A DNA stretch of 64,000 bases, taken from positions 1 through 64,000 of the forward strand of contig MAAQ01000005.1 of assembly GCA_002162685.1 (NCBI GenBank). Direction: 5' to 3'. This DNA is from Flavobacteriales bacterium 33_180_T64 (GTDB lineage: Bacteria; Bacteroidota; Bacteroidia; Flavobacteriales; Flavobacteriaceae). This document shows, in pieces, positions 1-9,520 of the stretch. Numbering within the stretch: position 1 is the first letter of the stretch; each line of letters opens with the position of its first letter. The notes under the pieces are model-generated. The model was given only the letters and a program-made list of their open reading frames with translations. It was not told where the DNA came from and did no database searches. The translations under genes were made by a program, and so were the position numbers.

Positions 1-347
1 CCTTGTTTAAAATCCCACCAATGCTTATTCAGCCTTTTATAGAAAATGCGGTAGAGCACGCTTTTAAAAATATAAAAGAAAACAGAAAAATTGATGTGCA
101 ACTAAGTTATTTAAATAAAGAATTAATTTGTACCATTACAGATAATGGTATTGGTATTAATGCTCAAAATGGTAATATAAGTAAAGATAAAAAGTCGTTG
201 GCAACCACCATAACTTCTGAACGCTTGAAAATGTTATCAAAAGATTTTAATATAAAAGGATCGGTTAGTATTGAAGATAGACAAAAATATAACGAACAAG
301 GAACTATTGTTACTTTAGTCATTCCTTATAAAATTGATGTAGCTTAA
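1..347 (+). CDS. LytS/YehU-type sensor histidine kinase, C-terminal part (cut by window start)
   Basis: The open frame runs in from before the window, so only the last ~114 residues are visible. They form the GHKL ATPase domain of a LytS-type kinase: the N-box reads IENAVEHAF and the G1 box DNGIGI. The dimerisation/His-kinase part (NPHFLFN-type motif) must lie upstream. The stop codon overlaps the ATG of the following LytTR regulator by one base (TAATG), so the two are translationally coupled and form a two-component pair. The inferred role is to phosphorylate the regulator at 347-1084; the signal cannot be told from this fragment. Confidence 0.9.
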   Translation, partial: LFKIPPMLIQPFIENAVEHAFKNIKENRKIDVQLSYLNKELICTITDNGIGINAQNGNISKDKKSLATTITSERLKMLSKDFNIKGSVSIEDRQKYNEQGTIVTLVIPYKIDVA

Positions 348-1084
348 TGAAATCACTAATTGTAGAAGACAAGGCATATATTAGAAAAGGCTTGCTTAAT
401 TTATTAGAATTAATAGAGATTGATGTGCAAGTAATAGGAGAGTGCGCATCTGTAAAAGAAGCTGTTGTGGTGACAAATGCCTGTCAACCCGAGCTTGTTT
501 TTTTGGATATCAATCTAACAGATGGTAATGCTTTCGATTTTTTAGAACAAACAGAACACCTAAATTTTAAAGTAATATTCATTACGGCTTACGAAGAATA
601 TGCTCTACAAGCTTTAAAAAGTGGAGCAGTGGACTACCTTTTAAAACCTGTAGATATAGAAGAACTTAAAATAGCATTACAAAAAGTAGCAGACTTACCT
701 GTTGCAGAACAGAAAGCACAAATAAAAGTAGCAAAACAAGTATTTAATAATGAAGATGCAAAACTCATATTATCGCTTCACGATAGTTTTCAGGTTATAG
801 ATTTAAACGAACTACAATTTTGTGAATCCGACAAGGGATATACCACGTTTTATTGTAATGATGGAAAGAAATATGTGGTTTCAAAAACATTAAAAGAGTT
901 TGAAAAACGTCTTACTGAAGCCAACTTTACACGACCACATCAATCGTTTATGGTTAATTTAAAGTTCATAGACAAGTACGATAAGTCTGGTACAATTCAT
1001 TTAAAGAATGGAAAAAAAATACCAGTCTCTTCTCGTAAAAAAGATTCCTTTTTGACTAAATTCTTAAAATGGAATAAAAATTAA
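347..1084 (+). CDS. LytTR-family response regulator
   Basis: This 245-residue protein has a receiver domain (about 1-120) with the acidic pocket E7/D8, phosphoacceptor D54 in VFLDINL, T80 and K100 in LLKPVD. A LytTR DNA-binding domain follows (about 140-240), with the typical RPHQSFMVNL stretch. It is the partner of the kinase ending at 347 (1-bp overlap). LytTR regulators bind pairs of direct repeats. No target is evident here, but the lipoprotein and BspA-like genes downstream are candidates by position only. Confidence 0.93.
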   Translation: MKSLIVEDKAYIRKGLLNLLELIEIDVQVIGECASVKEAVVVTNACQPELVFLDINLTDGNAFDFLEQTEHLNFKVIFITAYEEYALQALKSGAVDYLLKPVDIEELKIALQKVADLPVAEQKAQIKVAKQVFNNEDAKLILSLHDSFQVIDLNELQFCESDKGYTTFYCNDGKKYVVSKTLKEFEKRLTEANFTRPHQSFMVNLKFIDKYDKSGTIHLKNGKKIPVSSRKKDSFLTKFLKWNKN

Positions 1085-1210
1085 ACCATTTCTACTTTTC
1101 GGATATTCTACCAATCATCACGCTTATTTATTCTAAGTACTCGAAAATAGATTCTCTATTTTATAAGTCTCTTATGCCATATATATTTATCCTTCAAACA
1201 GATAACTATT

Positions 1211-1798
1211 ATGGTGCTAATCAAATCAAAATTTAAAAATATCAATTTACTACTTATTGCAATAGTAGTAAGTTTATTAATGTCTTGTGGAGGAGATGCA
1301 AGTAAACAACCGACCGACGAAAAAGGGTTTTTAGCGATAGAAGAAGAGCTAAAAAACAAATTTGGCGATAATGCCTATTACACAGATTTAACAATTACCT
1401 ACAACAAATCTATTGGAAATATTATTGGAGTAACTGTTACAGAAGTACCAGAGTCCTTAAAAATGGAACAATGGAATTCAACACAAGGTAATTGGAAACA
1501 AAATCAAGAGATATCGCTAGAAGTGCCGCAAGGCAGTAAAGCTTCAGATTTTATGTTTCAGTTAAATGAAAACATAAACCTATCAAAATTAGGTGAATTA
1601 ACTGAAAAATCAATCGCTCAATTAAAAGCAGAAAAAGACTTAAACAATCCAATCTTAAGTATGGCATTCGTGAAATTCCCTAAAAATGGAGAGCTCTCTA
1701 AAACCGAATATGCGGTAAGACTAGAACCAGAACATGGTGGCACTTCTTTTACGTTTTACTATACACTTGGTGGTGACCTTATAAAAATGGATTACTAA
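1211..1798 (+). CDS. putative lipoprotein of unknown function
   Basis: A 195-residue protein with an N-terminal hydrophobic stretch ending in a lipobox (LLMSC, Cys at about residue 26), followed by a polar GGDASKQ linker. It is therefore expected to be a membrane-anchored lipoprotein facing the periplasm or cell surface. The mature part is a mixed alpha/beta domain I do not recognise, with alternating hydrophobic strands near the C-terminus. It starts 126 bp after the LytTR regulator and ends 44 bp before the BspA-like gene. No function is assigned. Confidence 0.8.
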   Translation: MVLIKSKFKNINLLLIAIVVSLLMSCGGDASKQPTDEKGFLAIEEELKNKFGDNAYYTDLTITYNKSIGNIIGVTVTEVPESLKMEQWNSTQGNWKQNQEISLEVPQGSKASDFMFQLNENINLSKLGELTEKSIAQLKAEKDLNNPILSMAFVKFPKNGELSKTEYAVRLEPEHGGTSFTFYYTLGGDLIKMDY

Positions 1799-1842
1799 AA
1801 ACACAAAAATCTATTATAAATTTTAATTTAAAAAATCAAATT

Positions 1843-3372
1843 ATGAAAAAAAATCTACTTATTTTAATGACTTTATGTATATCTGTACTAGGGTATTCGC
1901 AAACGTTTACTTCATCTGATAGTTATGGTAATACTTTAAATTACAGTGTCACATCTACTACAACAGTTTCTTTAGTGCCGGGGAGCACAATAGCTAATAT
2001 AAATATAGATATTCCTGCAACGGTTTCTAATGGAGGTACCACATATAGTGTTACTTCTATTAATGCATTTAGTCTTGGAAGTAAATCAATATCTAGTGTT
2101 AGTGTACCTAATACGATTACGAGCATAGGTCAACAAGCCTTTGATAATAATAACCTTACAGGAATTGTTTTTCCAAACAGTTTAACAACTATTGGTGATT
2201 ATGCTTTTCAAAATAATCAGTTGCAAGGTATTACTATACCTAGTAATGTAGCAAGTATAGGAAATGGAGTGTTTAGAGATAATCCTTTAGTAAGTGTAAC
2301 TTCTTTAGCAACCAACCCACCAACAATTACAACCGTAGCAGGAAATAATGATACCTTCGCTAATGGAGGTAATCGTAGTAATATTGATTTAACTATTCCA
2401 GCAGGCGCAACAGGAATATATGTTACAGATGCTGGTGCTCTGTGGACTGGTTTTAACACGGTGACAGAGAATTTAAATGTTGGAGACACTTATATAGATA
2501 ATTACATAACTTATGAAGTAATTTCGGTTGCAAATAGTACTGTTAAAGCTGTGAATTATAATACCGCTGGCGGAACTGTGGTAAATATTCCTGCAACCAT
2601 ACCAAATGGACAAATTACTTATAGTGTAACAGAAATTGGAAATAATGCTTTTCAAAATAAAGGTTTAACAGCCGTTACACTACCAAACACGCTTGTAACC
2701 ATTGGTGAAAATGCATTTTTTCTTAATGATTTATCTTCTGTTACTATACCAGATAGTGTAGTTACTATTAATGATGGTGCCTTTGCACAAAGCCAAAATA
2801 TGACAAATCTTGTTTTAGGAAACGGCGTAACTAGTATTGGTGATTACGCTTTTCGTTTTACTGCTTTACAAACTATTACTATACCAGCTAGTGTTACTGA
2901 TATTGGAGTTGTGGCATTTGGTGGATTAGGCGGATCTGCAGCTATCACAGATGTTTATTGCGAAGGTTTAGTACCTCCTACTATAGCTACAAGCAACTCA
3001 CCCAATTCAGATACATTTAATCAATCTCGTAGCAATATACACTTACACATACCAGCTAACACTATAGATCCTTACGTTAACGATGTTGGAGCTTTATGGA
3101 CTGGTTTTAATCCTGTAACTGAAGATGCCTTAAGTGTTGATGATTTCGAATTAGCTAATGACGTAAAAGTAATTGCAACTGTTGGTACTATAAAAATAGT
3201 GTCTTCTAGCAGTATTAGCTTAGAGAGCTATACGCTTTACAATATATCAGGAGCTAAGATTGCTTCAGGTAATGAAAGTAATATAGCTACAACGTCTCTT
3301 GCTAATGGCATCTATATCTTAAAATTAGATTTTGATAAAGGAACTGTGGTTAAAAAGCTGGCTCTTAAATAA
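1843..3372 (+). CDS. BspA-like leucine-rich-repeat surface protein with type IX sorting tail
   Basis: A 509-residue secreted protein. A signal peptide ends near GYSQ (residue 20). The body has two blocks of BspA/LRR_5 repeats of the form (L)xxIxIPxxVTSIGxxAFxxNxL, at about 70-160 and 250-360. Each block is closed by a similar cap with the motif GALWTGFN, so the protein is an internal duplication. The last ~75 residues form a Por-secretion tail (LYNISGAKIASG ... LANGIYILKLDF ... VVKKLALK) for type IX secretion. BspA-type repeats usually serve in adhesion or protein binding; that role is inferred here. Confidence 0.88.
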   Translation: MKKNLLILMTLCISVLGYSQTFTSSDSYGNTLNYSVTSTTTVSLVPGSTIANINIDIPATVSNGGTTYSVTSINAFSLGSKSISSVSVPNTITSIGQQAFDNNNLTGIVFPNSLTTIGDYAFQNNQLQGITIPSNVASIGNGVFRDNPLVSVTSLATNPPTITTVAGNNDTFANGGNRSNIDLTIPAGATGIYVTDAGALWTGFNTVTENLNVGDTYIDNYITYEVISVANSTVKAVNYNTAGGTVVNIPATIPNGQITYSVTEIGNNAFQNKGLTAVTLPNTLVTIGENAFFLNDLSSVTIPDSVVTINDGAFAQSQNMTNLVLGNGVTSIGDYAFRFTALQTITIPASVTDIGVVAFGGLGGSAAITDVYCEGLVPPTIATSNSPNSDTFNQSRSNIHLHIPANTIDPYVNDVGALWTGFNPVTEDALSVDDFELANDVKVIATVGTIKIVSSSSISLESYTLYNISGAKIASGNESNIATTSLANGIYILKLDFDKGTVVKKLALK

Positions 3373-3618
3373 AAACGATGATTAAGCTGTTAGAAAAATA
3401 TAAGCTTGAATTATTCTTAATGGTATTCTACACGCTGTTATTCTTTATTATTAGGAATATCTAGAGTTTAATACTATAGTTTTAGTTAGTAGGGAAGTAG
3501 GATTGTGCAGTAATATAAATATTTAAATTACTGCTCAACTACTTTTAATTTATAAATACGGTGTTAATGTCTTTGCCTAAACATGTAGAATCAAAAAATA
3601 GTACTAAATAATTTGAAA

Positions 3619-4005
3619 ATGGAAAACTTAATAGAAATTAATAGAGAGTATAACTCTTTAGAATCACTTTATGATTTTTTAAAGGCAAGCTCGTCTTTTG
3701 AATGCTCAAAAGAGTATGACATCTGGGAACATAGAACTGATGCTAACGGACAAATGGCACAATGCCTAGTCATAAAAAAGAGTGGGATGCATGCTGTTAA
3801 ATTGTACTTTGTTAAAGATGATTTTGTAAAAGTAAATCATATTATTCCAAACAAAATGATGCAAGCCTATTTTGGTAAAAGCCAAAAAAAATATAGAAAT
3901 ATTCTTGAGATTATCACAGGAAAAATAAAGGATGTAGTTCTAGCGGGTTCACAACAAAAGGCATTTGATGAATTGGAAACAGAGATAAGTAAGGCAGGTT
4001 TGTAA
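3619..4005 (+). CDS. hypothetical protein
   Basis: A 128-residue cytoplasmic-looking protein without signal peptide or membrane segment. An in-frame TTG lies two codons upstream, but the ATG at 3619 is the more likely start. The sequence is mixed alpha/beta with a lysine-rich C-terminus. No family was recognised. It stands alone, 246 bp after the BspA-like gene and 99 bp before a lipoprotein, in a stretch of small genes with no assignable function. Confidence 0.65.
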   Translation: MENLIEINREYNSLESLYDFLKASSSFECSKEYDIWEHRTDANGQMAQCLVIKKSGMHAVKLYFVKDDFVKVNHIIPNKMMQAYFGKSQKKYRNILEIITGKIKDVVLAGSQQKAFDELETEISKAGL

Positions 4006-4104
4006 ATACGTAGTAGTTTTTAATAATAAATAATAAATAATTAAATTAATTAAATATGAAAAAGAGCATCTACAATTCAATTTAAAGCCTCAAAATAAAC
4101 AACA

Positions 4105-4647
4105 ATGAAACGCACATTTCTAGTACTTATTCTTCTTTTTCTGTCTTGTAAAAAAGTAGAAGCTTCAAATACCATTATAGGATCTGTTGTTAAAATAGAA
4201 ACTAGCGATACAGAAGTTAATAGTAAAGAAATCAAAACCAAAACTTCCATTACAAAAGCTTCGCTTTATAAAGGCACTTTAAACGGAACCACTAAGATAA
4301 CATTGTACATCAATGAGCAAAAACACCCATGTGGCGGAAATAGAACGATTATTAATGCGATGTATAAATATGACAATCAAAAAAAATGGATCCTATTAGA
4401 TGTTACTACAGATTTAGAAAAAAACAACTATTGCATGGTTGAAAATGGTTTAACAGGCGTTTTACTTTTAGGAAAACATGAAAATACTTTTAGTGGCAAT
4501 TGGATAAGTTCAAACTCAAAAAAACAATTTAAAGTTGAATTAGAAAATCAATTATTAGACATAAAATTTGCTAAAGATCATACCATTATTGAACAATTAG
4601 ATGACATACTGTTCGACGAACTCTTATATGCTAAAAATGATTGCTAG
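4105..4647 (+). CDS. putative small lipoprotein
   Basis: A 180-residue protein whose first 15 residues form a lipoprotein signal with lipobox LFLSC followed by KK. The mature domain contains a conserved-looking CGG and further cysteines, and is not recognised. Its 3' end overlaps the start of the membrane protein that follows by about 20 bp (ATG at 4628), suggesting coupled translation. It begins an apparent operon of small exported proteins running to about 5893. Confidence 0.68.
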   Translation: MKRTFLVLILLFLSCKKVEASNTIIGSVVKIETSDTEVNSKEIKTKTSITKASLYKGTLNGTTKITLYINEQKHPCGGNRTIINAMYKYDNQKKWILLDVTTDLEKNNYCMVENGLTGVLLLGKHENTFSGNWISSNSKKQFKVELENQLLDIKFAKDHTIIEQLDDILFDELLYAKNDC

Positions 4648-4999
4648 TTTGTTTAAGTCCAAGATCTATTTAAAACGAAGCTTATCCTATTTAATCTGGG
4701 TAGTGTTATCGCTTCTATTTGGTGTTGGTTATATGCGCCTACTATTAGGTTCAGCCATAAAAGAGCCCAAAACAGCATTATCATATTTGCTTAGCATGTT
4801 TTTCTATTTTGGCATTTTTAGAGTAGGCCTTATTATTGGAGGAATAATTGCATTGCTATTTATTCTTATAGATGCGTTTTATCTAAAAAAGAAACTGGAT
4901 AATAAAACAAACTTAATTCGGTTTATAGTGCTTCTTATTATTACAATGTTTGTTGTTGTAATTCATTATACATTAGAAAAAGTAATTGATATTATATAG
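4628..4999 (+). CDS. small integral membrane protein
   Basis: A 123-residue protein read from the ATG at 4628, with a further in-frame ATG at 4637. It has three hydrophobic segments (roughly 20-40, 52-80 and 96-118), with a basic KKK loop before the last. It overlaps the preceding lipoprotein gene. No family was recognised. Frame openness, overlap and hydrophobic periodicity support a real gene. Its pairing with a lipoprotein may mean a small membrane complex, but that is only inference. Confidence 0.6.
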   Translation: MLKMIASLFKSKIYLKRSLSYLIWVVLSLLFGVGYMRLLLGSAIKEPKTALSYLLSMFFYFGIFRVGLIIGGIIALLFILIDAFYLKKKLDNKTNLIRFIVLLIITMFVVVIHYTLEKVIDII

Positions 5000-5014
5000 A
5001 AAACCACCTACAAT

Positions 5015-5242
5015 ATGAAAAACTTTTTTTTAACCTCATTATTAATTTTGTCATGTCTCGGTGGGTTCAAAACACCAGGAACAACAATTGATAGTTTGGT
5101 TCTTATAAGTTCTGAAATATCAGTGGCAGATAATACAACCGAAACTAGCGAATTTCCAGATAATTTATCTCATTTAGAAATCTATTTTATAACAAAACCT
5201 ATACTATTTAATAAATCTAAAACCATATATTATGAAAATTAA
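5015..5242 (+). CDS. small putative exported protein
   Basis: A 75-residue product with a hydrophobic N-terminus and a possible lipobox (LILSC, then LGG). The remainder is polar and unrecognised. It starts 15 bp after the membrane protein and overlaps the next gene by 11 bp, so it sits in an operon-like string. Shortness and lack of a recognisable domain make it equally possible that this is the remnant of a longer lipoprotein. Confidence 0.45.
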   Translation: MKNFFLTSLLILSCLGGFKTPGTTIDSLVLISSEISVADNTTETSEFPDNLSHLEIYFITKPILFNKSKTIYYEN

Positions 5243-5678
5243 ATTTTTAAACCAAAAGATCATTTTTTTAAGTATTCTTATGTTTTTTTCTTGTTCTATA
5301 GAAGATGAAAGTAATGAATACAAAACCAGTGCTGAACAAAATGTTCAATTAGAAAAACAATCTAGAAAAGATAAAACTGAATTCTCTCCTTTTTCTATAG
5401 CGTCAATTACTGGTTGTGGATATGGTTTTAAAGTAGATATGACTCTTTTTGCTCTGTCGTCTAGTCAACAATTTAATTATCAAGTAGTACTTGGTAATTC
5501 TGTGGTTAACCAGAGTACTGTTTCTCAAGGCATGAATACAGATTGGGTTTTATCTCCTTGTACACAGTACGAATTTAGATTTTGGGGATGGCCATGGGCA
5601 GGACCTCTTACTGGACATCCACCTACTCAAATTTTAACTGCAACGACTGATGGTTGTGGAAATATTTTTATTTGCTAA
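5232..5678 (+). CDS. putative lipoprotein
   Basis: A 148-residue product. Residues 1-20 form a lipoprotein signal ending FFSC, followed by an acidic and then a charged linker. The mature domain is rich in aromatic residues, with glycine and cysteine at ITGCGYGF and DGCGNIFIC, which suggests a small disulphide-stabilised beta domain. No family was recognised. It overlaps the preceding small ORF by 11 bp. Confidence 0.6.
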   Translation: MKIKFLNQKIIFLSILMFFSCSIEDESNEYKTSAEQNVQLEKQSRKDKTEFSPFSIASITGCGYGFKVDMTLFALSSSQQFNYQVVLGNSVVNQSTVSQGMNTDWVLSPCTQYEFRFWGWPWAGPLTGHPPTQILTATTDGCGNIFIC

Positions 5679-5686
5679 TAGAATTT

Positions 5687-5893
5687 ATGAGCATTCAACT
5701 TGGTCAAATAAAAACAGATATTGCCCAAGTTGATGTTGATATTAAATCAAACGTAACTGCGAATAAAATTCTTAAATATTTCGAAAATAAAACGTATAAA
5801 GTAGATTCTGAACATTATTTTAATCTAATTACGTGCTACCAAGACGAACACATTATAAAAACTGACAACCTCATTAATTATTATAAACCATGA
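5687..5893 (+). CDS. small hypothetical protein
   Basis: A 68-residue reading from the ATG at 5687, which lies just after the preceding lipoprotein stop; the frame itself opens earlier at 5654. No signal peptide or known domain. Its stop codon overlaps another short ATG (ATGA at 5890), which begins a frame that breaks after 31 codons. Taken with the flanking relic it may belong to a decaying cluster, so it is kept with low confidence. Confidence 0.35.
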   Translation: MSIQLGQIKTDIAQVDVDIKSNVTANKILKYFENKTYKVDSEHYFNLITCYQDEHIIKTDNLINYYKP

Positions 5894-6052
5894 AGCGTAA
5901 AGCATTCATATCAAAAATTATAAATATCATTTTCTTACTGCTTACAACAAATAGGAAAACCAAATACATTTTTAAATCTTCGTAAAGCAATAAAAGATAA
6001 AAATGTATTAGAATATTTAAATAGAACCAGCAAAATCAATTGGAAGAATTAG
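5890..6052 (+). pseudogene. remnant of a small exported protein (frameshift)
   Basis: An ATG overlapping the previous stop (ATGA) begins a signal-peptide-like reading, MKRKAFISKIINIIFLLL, that ends in TAA at 5983-5985. A second frame, entered near the run of ACAACAAAT at ~5945, continues with a charged, non-repetitive peptide (GKPNTFLNLRKAIKDKN) to a TAG at 6050-6052. The two halves together look like one small exported protein split by a frameshift. It is too short to assign to a family. Confidence 0.3.
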
Positions 6053-6071
6053 ATTGATAAAAACACCCAGC

Positions 6072-8042
6072 ATGAAGAAGCTACTCACCGTTTTACTCAT
6101 TTTAATTGTCTCGTGTAAACAAGAAAATAAAGTCAATACAAAAACAAAGAATTCGACACACAAAGCAATTGAAACCGTAAAAGAGAATCTAGCAGAAGAC
6201 ACGCCAAAAGCATTTAATCTCTTAAACATAGTTTTTAAAAACTTAGATCTTAAAAAGGAAAGCTGTAAAACCGATTTAATCACAACACAAATAAACCCTA
6301 ATAATACAAAAGAAACTATTGTGGTTATTCCAGAAATTGCAATAGAAAGTGAAGATTATTTAGAATTTAATAGTCATATTCTTTTAGTAAATAGCGCAAC
6401 AGGTGTCATTAAACAAAATTATTTTGAAAGCAGTAAAACCAATGGTTGGGTATCTGATGCTGTACAATTAAGAAAAATAACTATTGATACTACGTCCTAC
6501 ACTATAAATGATACTACTAATGCCTTCGGGATTAGAGTGTATTATGCTAATACATCTAGAGTAAACCCCTATACTCATGAAACGCTTTCATTGTTTAAAA
6601 AAAAGAAGCACAGTTTAACTAAAATACTCCATAATTTCGATGTCGCTATTCAAAGAGGTCGATGGGGTACCGGTTGCGATAGTGAGTTTACAGACATTAT
6701 AACCACACTAATTATATCTAATAAAAAAGTAAATAATCACTTTAATATTATTGCAAAAAACAATAGCGCTAAATCAATAACTTCTGTAGACAACAATGGA
6801 GAGTGTAACTCAAAAGATACAATAACTATTAAACCTAGGGTTTTAAAATTTAATGGAGTAACCTACAAAGAGCACGAATACAATAATGTTACTTTTAAAA
6901 CATTAATTAACGCCATTCCATTAAAAAATAAACCATTAATCGATTCTACCAATTTTGATAATTTTACGGCGACAAAGTTTTATAATAAAGAAGAAGTATT
7001 AAGCCTAAAATTAGAAAACATATATCCCAATTTCTATAAAGAAGGCTACAATTACAAGGCTACATCATCGTATAAATTAAAGTATTCTTGCGAGTTTCAT
7101 TCTATTGTATTTACAATACTTAAAGGCGATAATGAAATGGAATCGGTTCTTATAAATTATAACATGAGTGGAGAACTTATTGATTATAAAGTTATTTCTT
7201 ATGATGAAATTACTGAAGGCTGGTCGAAAATAGAATCTAAAATCAAAGGCAACCACATAACAATAAATGATATTTTGTGGGTGGAAGAAAAACATCAACG
7301 ATTAAAACTATTTGAAATCGATACAATAGGAAACATTAAGCGAGTAGAAGATGCTTATAATAGTCCTGAGACCCCTAGTACAATACAAATTGAACGTGTT
7401 ATTCAGCAATTAAATATAGATAAGCTAAAAATAAAAGAAGAATTTGTAAGCTCTAAAATTTTGACTCACAATAAAGATGAAAGCATTGTAATAATTCCAG
7501 AAATTGCTAGCGATGATGATGAAAATATGTATAGACTCAATAGCCATATTGCTTTGGTAAACAATACTACAGGAAAAATTACCCACAAATATTATGAAAG
7601 CTCTAAAACAAGCGGTTGGGAATCGGATGCTATAATGCTTTCAGAAATAGCCATAGATACTACAAAGTATCAACTAAATGATTATACCAAAGCTTTTGGT
7701 ATTCAGGTATATAATTACGGGCTGTCTAGAGTAAACCCTTACAGTAACAGAACCTTGTCTTTATTTGTGAAATCTGGTGATTCCTTAAAAAAAGTGATGC
7801 ATCATTATACTATTTTAGATTATAGTGGTGAATGGGATGGTGTTTGTGCTGGTGAATCTAATGAAGTTAAAAACACATTTAGCATTTATAAAGAACAAGC
7901 CAATGGTTACTTTAATATTCAGGTAGAAAGCACCATAACCAAAAGTGAAACTTTTGTAATTAACAATGATGATTGTGACTCTAAAGACCGTATTTCTACA
8001 AAAACTAGAATCTTAAAATTTGATGGAGAAACTTATAAATAA
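6072..8042 (+). CDS. lipoprotein with a large internal duplication
   Basis: A 656-residue product read from the ATG at 6072 (MKKLLTVLLILIVSC, a lipoprotein signal with Cys at 15). The first ~220 mature residues and the last ~220 are clear copies of each other. They share the anchors VVIPEIA/VIIPEIA, LNSHI-LVN-TTG, YESSKT-GW-SDA, DTT-Y-IND, SRVNPY--TLSLF, and a final CxSKDxIxxKxRxLKFxGxTYK. The middle third is a spacer. In each copy paired cysteines are retained (GTGCDSEF and DCDSKD types). The family is not known to me. It stands alone after the small-gene cluster. Confidence 0.75.
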   Translation: MKKLLTVLLILIVSCKQENKVNTKTKNSTHKAIETVKENLAEDTPKAFNLLNIVFKNLDLKKESCKTDLITTQINPNNTKETIVVIPEIAIESEDYLEFNSHILLVNSATGVIKQNYFESSKTNGWVSDAVQLRKITIDTTSYTINDTTNAFGIRVYYANTSRVNPYTHETLSLFKKKKHSLTKILHNFDVAIQRGRWGTGCDSEFTDIITTLIISNKKVNNHFNIIAKNNSAKSITSVDNNGECNSKDTITIKPRVLKFNGVTYKEHEYNNVTFKTLINAIPLKNKPLIDSTNFDNFTATKFYNKEEVLSLKLENIYPNFYKEGYNYKATSSYKLKYSCEFHSIVFTILKGDNEMESVLINYNMSGELIDYKVISYDEITEGWSKIESKIKGNHITINDILWVEEKHQRLKLFEIDTIGNIKRVEDAYNSPETPSTIQIERVIQQLNIDKLKIKEEFVSSKILTHNKDESIVIIPEIASDDDENMYRLNSHIALVNNTTGKITHKYYESSKTSGWESDAIMLSEIAIDTTKYQLNDYTKAFGIQVYNYGLSRVNPYSNRTLSLFVKSGDSLKKVMHHYTILDYSGEWDGVCAGESNEVKNTFSIYKEQANGYFNIQVESTITKSETFVINNDDCDSKDRISTKTRILKFDGETYK

Positions 8043-8285
8043 ACTCAATTCATGTCAATATTATTCATACTCTCTCTATTACATTTTGCGCCTGGAAGTA
8101 TTTTCAAAGAATGAATATGAATTACAATATACAAGGTCGGTTTTTATCGGTAAAAGATGAGCACTTAAATTCATTTTAGTACTCTATTAAATAATAATTC
8201 ACTAAATTTACATATATGCTTGTCGGTCAGGTATATATACTTCCCTTTTTAATTATACAAATAGCATTTTTTTGTATGCGTCCGT

Positions 8286-9470
8286 GTGAGGATTCATGCT
8301 AGTATATTAACCAATAAACAAAATGATATGTGGTATAATGATTTAAGACCAGACAGCGAGCTATTTAATGACCGCTATGCATTGATAATGCTAGATTCAG
8401 AAGATAACTATAATCGTATGTTGACTCAAGAGGACAAAAAGCGAACTATAACTAACCTTTTACGGCTTAGAAAGGCGATCTTAGAGAAAATTCCAAGGAA
8501 GATTACAGATACAAATCTACTTTTATGCTCATGGAATATAAAAAACTTCGGAACATTAAAAGACAGAACCGCAGAATCATTATACTATATCGCCGAAATA
8601 ATAAATGCCTTCGATATTGTTGCTGTACAAGAAGTGAATAGGGATTTGAGCGATTTTAAAAAAGTATTGAGATTATTAGGAAGTCATTGGAAGTACACAT
8701 TAAGTGATGTTACTGAAGGTAATGCTGGGAATGACGAACGTTTTGGTTTTATTTACGACTCTAGACGTGTGACACATTCTGGCTTATCTGGTGAAATTGT
8801 TATCTCTCCTGAGTTTATTGAAAATAATGCGATTATCAGTCAATTAAAACGTACACCAACATTTACTGGATTTGAAAGTGGTTGGAGAAAATTTTCTATT
8901 GTAAGTGTTCATTTGCATCCAGGAGATGGTACTTCTAATAAAGCGCTCCGAAAAAAAGAAGTACAATTATTAATGGAAATAATAAATAAGAAAACAACTA
9001 TTCCTGAAACTGAATATCGAAACATGATTATTTTAGGAGATACAAACCTCTATGAAGATGATGAAGATATTGTAAAGCTTATCACAGATAATGATTTTGT
9101 AGAAAGTGATGGCTTAGTAGGAAAGTTTACTAATACAAGTTTAAATCAAATTTATGATCGCATTTTTTTAAATGTAGATGACTATTTTAAAATTGCTAAA
9201 GCAGAAGATGGAACAGAAAAAGGAGGTGTATTTAATTTGTTCGATTATGTTTATAAGAATGAGCCAGACGAAATTGAAAAATATCATGATCTTATGCTCA
9301 AACATAAAGGTGATCCAAGTACTTTAACAGATGACGCAAAATTCAAGTCTTATTTTAATAACTATTGGAAACGAAATCAGGTTAGCGATCATTTACCAGT
9401 ATGGCTAGAATTACAAACAGAAAGTAGTGATGAATTTTTGAGTATTAAACACCATAAAATGACAACTTAA
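8286..9470 (+). CDS. endonuclease/exonuclease/phosphatase (EEP) family protein
   Basis: A 394-residue product from the GTG at 8286; an ATG at 8328 (MWYNDLRPD) is an equally good start. No signal peptide, so probably cytoplasmic. EEP (DNase I-like) catalytic motifs appear in order: SWNIKNF, VQEVN, FGFIYD, VSVHLHPG, LGDTNLYEDD and a terminal VSDHLPVWLEL containing the Asp-His pair. EEP proteins hydrolyse phosphodiester or phosphomonoester bonds; the substrate here is unknown. An N-terminal ~85 residues of charged sequence precede the domain. It is monocistronic. Confidence 0.85.
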   Translation: MRIHASILTNKQNDMWYNDLRPDSELFNDRYALIMLDSEDNYNRMLTQEDKKRTITNLLRLRKAILEKIPRKITDTNLLLCSWNIKNFGTLKDRTAESLYYIAEIINAFDIVAVQEVNRDLSDFKKVLRLLGSHWKYTLSDVTEGNAGNDERFGFIYDSRRVTHSGLSGEIVISPEFIENNAIISQLKRTPTFTGFESGWRKFSIVSVHLHPGDGTSNKALRKKEVQLLMEIINKKTTIPETEYRNMIILGDTNLYEDDEDIVKLITDNDFVESDGLVGKFTNTSLNQIYDRIFLNVDDYFKIAKAEDGTEKGGVFNLFDYVYKNEPDEIEKYHDLMLKHKGDPSTLTDDAKFKSYFNNYWKRNQVSDHLPVWLELQTESSDEFLSIKHHKMTT

Positions 9471-9520
9471 TTAATGCCAATACAGACATTATAAATATCA
9501 ATTCTATAACCGTTTATATT

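Noticed and set aside
8052-8114. Twenty-codon frame with a hydrophobic start after the duplicated-domain lipoprotein
   Set aside because: Too short, with no conserved feature or clear promoter.
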